Origin: Macrosoma leucophasiata
Lineage: Eukaryota; Arthropoda; Insecta; Lepidoptera; Hedylidae
Length of the DNA: 64,000 bases
Direction: 5' to 3'
Assembly (NCBI GenBank): GCA_036365455.1
Contig: JAWQUS010000023.1
Span: forward strand, 1,798,001 to 1,862,000
Below, in pieces: positions 25,701 through 37,700 of the stretch; positions within the stretch are counted from its first letter, which is position 1; every line of letters begins with the position of its first letter. Made by a program: the position numbers and the translations under genes. The notes below the pieces were generated by a model. It did not search any database and was not told where the DNA came from. It was given only the letters and a program-made list of their open reading frames with translations.

Positions 25701-28700
25701 AAATAAATTACAATTATGACTAATTATGTTAATAGAATGTGTGAATGATAGTATCGGTGTAAAAATGAAAAAAGGCATGCTCCGATGGTTCGGGCATATA
25801 GAAAGAATGTCGAATGAGCGAATGACTAAACAGATATACAATGCGAATGTGGATGGTTGCAGAGGCCCAGGAAGACCAAGGCTGACCTACCATGACCAAA
25901 TAGGTCGAGTTCTGTCTGATGGTGGTGTCAAAAGTCTTAGGAATCGGCGTGCATGTATGAAGAGAATGATGAAGGTAGACGAGGCACGAGAGGTTTGTCA
26001 GAACCGGGATGTCTGGCGCTCTACACTCTCTGCCTACCCCGTTAGGGACCTGGCGTGAAGATACATACATACATGTTAATAGAATTAGGCCCCTGAAGTC
26101 TTGTTGAAGAACTCTGGACTTCTCGATCCTCAGATCCTGTTCAAGCGCACCGGTTCCCCTTACGACCAAGTGGTGCCGGACCCGCAGTTCCGCAGGCGCG
26201 TATTCCGCGACGACTCCAGGTCATCGCCGGACAAATTGGGTGAGCTATTCTTTGACGTGTTTTGTGACCTCCTCTGTCCTTCCTTGGTTGAATCTCTACG
26301 TATCTCATCTGATATCTACCTGGAATAGGAGCTTGAAGAATATTCTTCATTACAACATTTAATGTTTTTTTTTGGTTTCAAATATTTAAGTAATTTTGTT
26401 AGAAAATGTTTTTTTTTTATTTAATCTGAAGAGAGAAAATACTAGAGATTAAATGGATAGCTACCAGATATACGGATATTGCTGATCGGTGAAATTCACG
26501 ACTTAAATTGATTGCATTAACGACCCTGAGGTTGTGAGTTGATAGCGAAGACGATATTACATATTTTGCAAATTTTACAAAAAATTGCAAAATGTGTGAT
26601 ATCGTTAAAATATGTAATATGTCTTATGCATAAATAAATGATTTGCTGAGCTGACAGGTAGTTATTCTCTACATTTTTTTATAAGAAATATGTTTCTATA
26701 AATTTTGCAGCTAATTAATTGCTTTAAAGTAAAAACAAAGTATTGCATTTTGTAGTAAATTTTGTGAAAAAATTGTTTTTTCCTGAAAATCCAGTTTCCG
26801 TCCGGATATTGCCGGATGTTAAACATCCGGTTTTGATACCACATGATTACCGGATGTCTCATCTCTAGAAATCAATATACTAATTGAAGATTTATCATAA
26901 GGCTGTATTACTCGGTTTAAAAAAATAACGAATTTCGTTGGACAGTAAATAATCTATAGCTTTAGGTATTACTGGTGGAGAAAATACCTTCATCTTGGTT
27001 AGGGTCGGTTTATAAAGTGGAGAATGTCAGCAACATTTTGAGAATCTCCGATTTACAAGATAGTCAAAGAGACCTTCTTAAATAGATTTAAGATTAACCC
27101 ATACACACATTGGCGCCAACCGTCGCTGGCCGTTTGTTGGTCCAATATTTCTTCAATCTCAAAAATTGTACCAGCAGCCATTAAACATTTACCCCCTTAT
27201 TCATAAACGTATTTTAGCCAAAGTGTTGCTAATCCCTCCTTTGTCTTTTTCTATCCTGCACATTTGACAATGCAACTGACAGAGACAAAGCATTCTATAG
27301 CTAAAACGTATCTAATGTACGTTTATGAATAAGGGGGTAAATCTTTTAATCAAATACTGGGCTAATAATTGGATCCAATGTGTGGGATAACTTTTAATTC
27401 GATTCAATGACAACATTTCTTGCGCACGCAGGCAAAAAAGAAACGGACGCGAGTGAGTATGATGGTTTTAATGTTAATTTCACTAGCTTCTTAAATAGCT
27501 GGACACCAATGAACGTTTCTTAGCAAGTTCCTTATATAGATTCATACAAAAAAAAGTAAAAGGTGAAATAAATTTGAAATATTATTCTGAGAACCTAAAG
27601 AACATATTGTCCAAAATATTGAAAGAGATCTATTCTCCAAAATGTTAAAAGGGTTCTATTTAGGTGCAGGTTTGACATGCAACAAGTCTTTGTTATTTAA
27701 GTATTTCTTATTATCTGAATAGTGCGGTGTAAAATAGTGACAGTATATGATGTATAAGCTTGAGGGTAATTAAAGTGTTAGTCTCCCTAGATTTTCTGTT
27801 ATTATTGTTTAAATATTATTGATGTTATGTTTCTAATATTTCCTTTTCCTGTTACCAATATGAAACAACATGCAAATCCTCGGATGTCCGAATGTGGGGA
27901 CTGACAAATGATCTGAAGTAGTTTTAGTAAGATTGAATGTAAGCAAAGAAGACTGTTTGTTCTCTAAATTATAAAATATTCCGATGTTTTAAATTTTTTT
28001 TCCCTCAAGAAGTATAAAATTATAGATATGTATGCAAGGATATTCTATTGAAAGAATTCTTATCAATAGTAGAAGTCTAGCCCCCTTATTCATAAACGTA
28101 TTTTAGCTAAAATGTTGCTAATCTCTCCTTTGTCTTTTTCTATCCTGCACATTTGACAATTCAACTGACAAAGACAAAGCGTTCTATAAGCTAAAACGTA
28201 TCTAGTGTACGTTTATGAATAAGGGGGTAGATCTTTACTAAGGAAATACCGTTAATATTCGGGTGAGGTAGAAATATTTAAAATACTAGGAAATGTTCTT
28301 CAGGTTCTTAAGATAACATTTAAAAGGCATTTCACTTTGTCCTTTTTTCATTGTTTTTTGTACAAACCTTGCCTTTCAAACTCTTAACAAATCTGGTATT
28401 TTTGAAAAAACCTTAAAATTGTCGTGTATCACATTGCACAAAGCTTACAGTTGCAAAATAAATTAATTAGAGATGCACATTAAAGATTTTGACAGTTTTA
28501 TAAAAACTATTGCACCTATTAAGTTCGAAATGTACTTACTAATTAGTTTAAGGCAAATAGAATTTTACTAGCCCACTTTGGTCGGAGATAGTTAGTCTTC
28601 TTAAGGAGACTGGCGAAATTTGGCCACCCCATATGATGGGGGCGGGGATGTAAGTTTTTCTAAACAATGTCGAGACAATGTACAGTATCCAACAATAAAT

Positions 28701-31700
28701 ATTGCACGTACTCTACTGTTGGTAGAGCTCCAGTGACGGAGCTCGCGGGCGTAGGCAACACCGCATTACCTAATACACTTGCCGCTAAATGGTAGTGTTC
28801 AGCACTATCGTGTTCCGGTCAGGTGGTAATGTACGGCCCTGTAATTTCCGGCACAGAGGCATAACACTTTAGGCCTCAGGAGTGGTAACGCATATGCATT
28901 TTGACCTTGGTCTTTGTGTGGGTGTCTATAGGCTGCAGTCATCACTTATCATCAATGTGAACTGCATGCTTGTTTGCCACTTCCATTACATAAAAAAAAA
29001 ATTGACCTTAGGAAGGAGACTTCGGCTTATTCCGGATCTGTAGAGCGTATCTATCGTATCTATCTCTTTGGCACTTTTCCGATTTGACGTTTGTCGACCA
29101 AATAGATCAAGTTTTAACCAATACCGGACTATCATTGCTTACTAGGTTATCGTAGGCTAGCCGATTGTCTCTTTCGTAGGCTCGATGTGCAATAATTCTT
29201 GCCAGGTACTGTAGTTGTTTTTATATTATTTCGCATTAACACATGCTTGTGAAATATATTTGCGTTGCTATTGCATTGCTTTATGGTAGCAGTGTGCAGC
29301 TACCATAAAGCAATGCAATAGATGTGAAGGAAAGATTTGACAAATCGGGCAGGGCTTCAGTAGCTCAATTGGAAGAGCGGCTGGACTAGATTCCCAGTAG
29401 GTCGCGAGTTCGAGCCTCGCCTGAAGTCAAATTTTTCTTTCCATTTTTCTTTAAAAATAAAATATATTTCACAGGTACTGTAGGTTTGTTGTATTAATTA
29501 TGTGCAACTTCACATTCAAATATCTTTGAATTCCAATGAAATAATGTTACCAGCGTATGATGTTTGTGTGTGAATGACAAAAATATAAGATTTTGTATTA
29601 AAAACCTGATCACGGTGGATAAGATATTAAAATCTAACAACAACAAAAGTGATTGCCAGAAAATGATAGGACTCCAAAAAAGTATATGTATTTTTTTTTA
29701 ATACAGAGTGTTCCAAACATAAACCTTTAATATTGAGATTAGAATGACCCTATGTGTGTTCGTCGAAAGTACCTATGAAATTATTGAGAATTGAAAAAAA
29801 AAACACTCTTTCTTACCTTAAAAATACAGCGTAACTGATAAGTAAATGGGCGTAGGGGACGAGGAGCTCGCAGCGTTGCGCGCGCGTCTCGCGGAGACCG
29901 AACGCGCTATGCAACGGATCGTCGGGCAGCTGGCGCGACGCGACGGGGTACTCGCACGCCGACCGCCTGAGCGTGCGGATGTTCGATTCGATAACGCTCC
30001 GATATTTAAAAATTATTTTTAATTATTGAACATTTTATAGATTTTTTTTCGTGGATCGTAACAGATAATTTTGAAAGGATAATGGAGAGGGTTTACTACA
30101 AAAATAATTGAATTAGTTACATATTATTGAATTTAGATTTGTACGTCCGTATTACAAATGCGTCATTAAATGACACAGAAACATATACTAAAAGTTATGA
30201 AACCACACTGACTAAACCAAGGAGACATTTTGGTAAGAAATAAGAAAAAAAAATGGTTTCCAAAAAAACCTTGAACGAAAGCACACAACGATCTCGTCAG
30301 AATAATCATAAAATAAATATATTTCAATGCTATTGTCGGCAAATGTTCGAATAGATAGAATTGGATTTGCCTAGGCTTACACCAACTTGTTCCAGACTAA
30401 GCTAATTTACCCTACCACGTGATAGGTGATTAAGTTTAGGCAGAACTATTTCATCCTAAAATCGGTCTATCGTTATAACATAAATCAACAATTATAGCAA
30501 AAAAATAACATGATTACCTACTAATTTGTACAGTATACATAATTATAGTATAAAGGTCCCTCCACTCTTCCCGAACCACACAAAAACCAGGTGGTACCTG
30601 TATAGTTTCTTAGAAATTATAACTCCTAACAAAAGGAGGTTATCGAATCGAATCCACACGCATCCGGATGGTCCCACTCTTTGTCGCTTTTTGAGACCTT
30701 TTATGTACTGCTTGATGAATTTTGAATACGTTTATTTCTCAAAGAGTGTATTGGAGTGACGAGTCGTCATTTGTTTGTATGTAGGAGCTTGTGGCATGGT
30801 GACGGCCTAGATTAGGATGGTCGCACGCAAGACCAAAATGCACTGAGATTCTAGAGCTAGATTGTGTTCTCCCCTGTACCTTATGGTGTTTTATATCCAC
30901 ACGATAGAATCGGTAAAATTAATATAGTCGGTGTCTCATTAACGGAATCCTTAAATGTGAGTGAAGTAGAATTCATTGACCATGTTTTTGAAGACCCTGA
31001 TGTAAATTATTGTGAAATTAGAGAGGTTTGGAGAATGTTTACAATTGAATGCATATTACGAATGTATAAATTGACTAATGTTTTGATGAATCATAAATCG
31101 TTAACAATTTCAACAGGCTAGTTGACAATTCGTTTTTTAAACAAGTGAGGCTTATTTAAAAAAAGTAGTCATTCAATATCGTCTTAGTAGGCCGCCGGCC
31201 GTCAAAATACTTTTTTGATGCATAAAAATCAATAAAACTTTCATTTTAAAAATCTGCTTTACATTAACGGATATCTGTCATATGACGTCACTAGTGTAGT
31301 AAACAAAACTTAAAATGACTACAAGTGACATATGGATGACGTTGACTTTGGGTTGTTTTTATATTGTATGACGCTACATCCTCACAGCATGCCGTATAGC
31401 GTTTTAGTAGTTTGAAATTATAGATTAAAAAGTTTTTTTCTTGTTAATTTAAACAATAATTTTTGATTTTTTGTTAATTAAAAAACACAAACAGAAATAA
31501 ATATATTTACTATTGACACAGGTCAACCAGCCTATTGTTTTGTTTTATATGCAGTGTTTGAAGTTTTCGTAAGGTGTCCTCAAATTGAAGGTTCACTTTT
31601 CGTAATGATGAAAATGCGATAGAAACGATATATCTGTTGAAAATGTTTGATAACCAATGATATAATTGCCATAATGAACACTGGCTCAGTTCCAACGCAC

Positions 31701-34700
31701 TACCGATCGAGTGAACAAGATATTTTGGTCTTTGCGTCCTTCGCCATTTGTCTTTATTGTTTATTTTTATAGCTGGTTTCATTTTCATTTGTTACATTGT
31801 GCATTCATTGACGATGTGATGGATGTGGATGCAATTTGGAACTTTTAATTAAATATAATAAAAATTTTTTTTTTTTTGACGAAACTCAATAATCAATAAC
31901 ACTGGGGAGAGAAGAAATAAACATAAGCCAAAATGATAATAAAAATAAATGAATAAATTGATTTTACATTTTTTGGATGTGACGTACAATGCATATATGC
32001 AAATAGGTAGAGATCAATTTGTGGCATTCATGGCGTTATTAACATTGGAATAGAATTTGTTTTAATTTAATAAATTAATACGAATTTCTAAACTTCAATC
32101 AGACATCGGGTATTATACATAGACGATGGACAATGTTCTAAAACGATTTTTTTTCTCTACAATCATCACTCGCAAAGTTAAATTATTTCTTATCTTATAA
32201 TCCCAAATTTATCAAGTGAGAAATGTTAAAATTGAAAAAACAAAACATTACTTAAAAAAGAGTCAGTTCACAGTTTACTTAACAGTTTTGTGTCAACAAC
32301 AAATACGACGGCCATAAGTGGCCTGGGAGCGGTTGTAATAAATAATATATTAAAATGTAATACTTTCATCGGACCTACTAAATATTGAATTCCACCTAAA
32401 CTGTACCAACAACGAGCCCAAAAACAGGCCGTCCAAAAATGAATACTAACAGTTTTGTATCGACCACAGTTGTCACGGCCATATCTGGCCTGGTAGCAGA
32501 GGTCCAACAGCAGATGGAGGCGGGCCACGTTCAGAATCAGCAACGACAGGTCACTGCATGGCACCCCAATCCCTTGTTGTTTTATGTTCTTGCGCTAACG
32601 CATTTTAACTTTGTTTTGTGTTGTGTTTTTTTTGCTCCTTTTTTTCTAATTTTTAATGTTGTCACGTCTAGGGAACGCAGCAGCTGCAAAATAGTCGATA
32701 TTTTAGGAAAAGTGCGTCAATAAAAGTTGTTATCTAAAGAACATTAGTTAGTCATGAAAATAGTAAAAACTGTGGATATCTTAAGATCAAAAACGATTAT
32801 AGGTAAGGTACTGCAAATACTTACCGATCTTTATTGAAAAACGAATTTTTAGATCTTTCAGTATTTAATAAGTATAACACAGTCTAAAATATATTAAGCA
32901 TCACAATCTTATAATCACAGTAAAAAAAAATACAACCGCGTACGTAGAATTTTTTTTGACACAGTGTTCAACAGTTACCTTCTAATAATTATATTATTTC
33001 ACTTTAAATCTTCTCATTTTATAAAAGAGGATAATGCTTAAAATTTTTGAAAATGAATGTCATATAACACATGGCATGTACCGGGGTATGTGTGTGTGCG
33101 TGTGGAATAAATACATTTCAGTATAAAAGTAAATCTTAAGTAAGGACGTGGTTGTGTTTAGTGTAAAATCAGGAATACACTTTTAGAAAATTATTCGATC
33201 AATTATTAACTGCTGATATGCTGATTGTTTATATAAGCATTTATCCGTGATGATGCAATAATGTAATTGACGCATTGGTAGAAGTGAATTTAAGTCATGA
33301 TCAAGCATTAAACGTTTTTGGCACGTTACAGATTGCAGCTTAAATTGTTTGCCCAAAATATTATTGGCACGTCCGTTTTAGCTGAATTCTTGTTTGCTAC
33401 CTTAAAATTGAACTGTGGTATTGAATTTTTGTAAACGTTCGAGATCATCGGTATATATTATTAAATAAAATGTTTAAGGATATATGAATTATATAATAAT
33501 ATGCCACGTTGATGTCGGTAAGATTCGTTTTCAGTAATTTATTACGTTTTACTGTCATTGCCTTCAAATGCTGCGTTTAGAATGTCGTGTTTCTCGATTG
33601 TACGTAATTATGAGAGTTTTTATAAATGAAAAGGGTAGTAGTACTGTCAGTTCAGCTTCGATTCATGTCTGCTACGAAGTTAAAAGATAACGATTATTGA
33701 GATACTGTCCAGTTATTGTAGCGCACTTTAGTGTTAGAGAACAAGAAATTATGCAAATACTTATGATAGGATATAATAGTTTTGTTTCATATAAAAAGCC
33801 GATACAGTTCAATACGGTTTACTTTGCAGTTTTATCAATTTCGATTTAGATGTTATTTTTATATTCGTACTAGATTTTACTTTCTTTTGCGTAGTTTTAC
33901 ACGCGGCTTCGTACGCCCAAAACCCCCATTGGGTAATTTTGGGAAATCGTCTCTTAATTCTCTGCTGCACTACAATCTACATGCGAAATTTTATCTTTTT
34001 TCGACTGTGCATTGTCCTCAATCACTCATTCAGTCAGTAACGCAAGACTTTTATCATCTATCAACGCTTTGTCTTGCTATACATAGAAATTGTGCGTCAC
34101 ACTTGGCCATAATCTTTAATCTGTACTACACTGTTTTTTGTTGTTATCTGTATTTCTTATACCTGCATAATTATTTTCTGAAATATTTTCTTCAACATTC
34201 ATTTTAATTCTTTTTATGAAGAGAAAAAATAGGTGACATCAAAATAAGGTAAATTAAAGCTTATTTTGATGTCGCCTATTTTTTCCTTAAAGCCACCGTC
34301 TGCTTGTTTGTACCAAGTTACCTCGCCTTTTCTTACATTTAAAATTTTTAAATAAAAAAAGTAACTAAAATGTTCGTTCTAATCTATCCTTAAACAAAAA
34401 TCTAAATGAAACTATAAATTACATGTGTGTTTTTTATTTTATATTTATTAGCGCACTTATTTTGTACATACTTTTTCAGTATAGTGTAATGCCAAGTATG
34501 TGTTTGAATGTTATTAGTTGTAGTTCTATAGCTAGTTGTTTATGAAATTCAATGAGATATTAAAATTGTAATACTTGTATCCTTTGGCAAAGTATCTTGA
34601 TTTAGAGGCATGTGATTTCATGTCCTTTATTTTTATAATTAATAAGATTTTTATCTTCTTATGAATTACTTCTTAAATGATAAATATACGATAAACTATT

Positions 34701-37700
34701 TTTTTTAACTTTATTCAAGCTTCTGGTTAATGTTTGTTGACTGATTTTACTAGTGTGGAGCTTTGTTTTGTAGAATATAGATTGAATGCCATTTGATGTT
34801 TCTGAGTTATATGTATTTAAATCGAATTTAAAGTACCTTTTCAAATACCACTTTAACCCGTTAAATGTTTTAAAATGTAGAAATTAACTCAAAATATTGC
34901 AAATGGCTTATTTAGATAGATATTTTATACACAAATTATAACATCTCGTTTTTGCGAATACAGGAAGATCAAGAAAATGCTCGTCCATATACAAATGGAA
35001 CAATCATATTAAATAGTGGCCCTGTACACATAGTTACAAGTGAGTACCGAGATAAAGATAAGAGTCCTGAGCCTGCTAAGGAACCTTCTCCGGAACCCAT
35101 AGTGGCGCCAGAAGACAAAGAAGTAAAAGAATCGAGTTTTGAAAATGAAACGAGCTCGGAACCAAAAGAACCTACACCCGAAAAGGAAGATATTATGTCA
35201 GAACCTTTGAAGGAGAAAGAATCGATACCTGAACCCGTAATACCTTTATCAGAAGAAGCGGAGGAAGAAGAACCAGAAGCACAAGAAGTGGAAGAAAAAG
35301 ATAAACCAATAGCAGAAGAGGTGGAAGGAGAAGAAAAACCAGCAGCGGAAGAAGTGGAAAAAGACAAGGAATCCGTGGAGGAAGAAGTGGAGGAAGAAGA
35401 ACTACCAGCACTAGAAGAAATAAACGAAGAAGAACCAAAACCAGAAGAAAAAGAGATTCAGAAAGGAGAAATATTGAACGGAACTGACCAACAAATGGCA
35501 GATTTAGAGCATACATTGGCAGAAAATAAAGCAGATATGGGTGATATGTTGAGTGGAGTATATTTAGGAGAAAAGAATCAAGAAGAGAATCACCGGACAC
35601 CGGAAGATTCCATAACAGACAAACAAACGGCAGATTTTGTGCATAAATTGGTAGAAAATGAAGCAGATGCGGGTGATATATTAACTGGAGCATTTATAGA
35701 TCGAGAAAGGAATCAAGAAGAAATTCAGCGGACATTAGCACAACTGGCTGAGGCTTTGATAGGGGAATCTGACGCAGATGGGGAAGATGCCGAAAATGCT
35801 AGAGTCAAGGTACAGTTTTGAGTTTCTTTTTTCATGTTATGAAGGTGGCAAACAAGCATGCAGTTCACATTGATGTTAAGTAATAATAATAATATGAATA
35901 ATAATAGTTTATTTACGTAAAAAGAAACACACATATACACATAAGATACATTAAGTGATGACTACAGCCTATAGACACTTACACAAAGACTAGAGGTCAA
36001 AATGCGGATGCGTTGCCACCCCTGAGACCTTAGTTGTTTTGTCTCTGTGATAGTTATTCCGGGGCCATAAATTACCATCTAACCGGAACACTATAGAGTT
36101 GAACACTACCATTTGGCGACAGATAGATTGGGTAATACGGTAGTGCCAACGCCCTCAAGCTCCTACACTAAGGCCTCCGACAAGGTTTAACGACTGCTAT
36201 CTATCGATAGAAAACGGGACCGACGGCTTAACGTGCTTTCCGAAGCACGGAAACGCGCATTTTAATTTGCCACTAGTGGTCACCCATCACGCACCCGACC
36301 GCGTTCGTATCGCACAACCGAGTTGATTGCTTGCGATCTACACCAGCCGCCATGCGCGCTTCATGGGTTGCACCAAGATAATTGTTAAAATTAATGTAAC
36401 ATTTCACATTCTTCTCTAACTTAAAGAAATCTGGGAAAGTTTACTAACTGTAATCTATGGTCGCAACAAAATATGTGTCAAAGTACGCAAAAGCAAGAGA
36501 CACATACCATACGGGCACATAGCTCGCAGAACTGACGGCCGTTGGGGCAGAAGATTCTGGAGTGGCGACCGCGTACCGGAAGACGAAGCGTAGGCAGGCT
36601 TCCCACGAGATGGACTGCCGCCCTGGTGAAGGTCGCGGGCAATCGTTGGATGAGGGCGGCCCAGGACCGTTCGTTGTGGCAATCTTTGGGAGAGGCCTTT
36701 CTCCAGCAGTGGACGTCGTTTAGCTGAAATTATGATGATAGTGATGATGATACAACACGAGCCACCGGCCGCTGCGGAGGACCGGAGGGTAGTAGCCATA
36801 GCGTTAATTACCGATGCAAAATAGTCTGTAATTTTTTGCCCGGAGAACTACGTGTAATACACGCACGCACTACAAAAATCGTGTATAACTACGAAATTCA
36901 CACCTTGACTAAAAAAATACATAAACAATTTCACGCACACATTTAAACTTCTAGGCGACAGGCATAGGCCCACTTGGGCTTGTACTTTGACAGAGGGGAA
37001 AGCCTGCATATGGCTACTCCCCGCCGGTCCGCCGCGGCCGGTGGCCCGTGTTGCTCTACGGTTGCGACCGAACCCTACTGTGTTCTGTGTATTGGCAGGT
37101 GATCGGCATGGAGGTGCAGACGCACGCGGCGGACGGCGGCCAGGTGCGCGCGCTGCCCCCCGTGCCCCCCGCGCCCCACGCCGCCCCCGCCCCGCGCCCC
37201 ACGGTGAGCCACCCCCACTTTACTGTCCATATCGTACAGACTCTGTATGAGTGTAGTTAGATTAGCTTGTTGTTGGGTGATGTCTGTTTAATGAGAGTTG
37301 TAAACGAAGATTATCGAAATACACGTTTGCCGTATCTGAAAGTGGGTCAAACGGATTGTAAAGGTGCACAATTTACGAAAATTGCATCAGAAATATTAAA
37401 AAAAATTACGAATAATAGTAAAAATAATTATGATGAAAGCAAGGACATCCGTCATATCGATACTATTGCTTAGTAACTTTGCCCCTCACGCCGATAAAAA
37501 AATGTGTACCTTCGACCTGATTAACTACAGGACGAACAAATTGATATGAAAAATTGAGAGTAATAACAATTTCGATAAGCGGTCGCACTTTAAGCGCCCT
37601 AACACACTAGCGGTTAGCAGCGGGAGAGGGGGTAGTAGCGTGGCTTACCGATTTTGCAATTTAATATGCAACTGCCATAGAGCAACACCGGAGGGGAGTA

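Larger units (their letters stand above)
29948..34963 (+). other. RIC3 intron, AT-rich, few repeats
   Basis: Apart from the 32.3-32.5 kb duplication and the hairpin at 34223, I see nothing recognisable. Frames at 30864, 31510 (-) and 33782 lack known domains. Confidence 0.55.

Noticed and set aside
32439..32723. Extra RIC3 exon around 32440-32560
   Set aside because: No acceptor/donor pair in the needed phase, no similarity to RIC-3, and the region is a diverged direct repeat.
34969..35693. Antisense frames opposite the acidic RIC3 exon (132 and 166 codons)
   Set aside because: Low-complexity Ser- or Leu-rich shadows of the GAA-rich coding strand.
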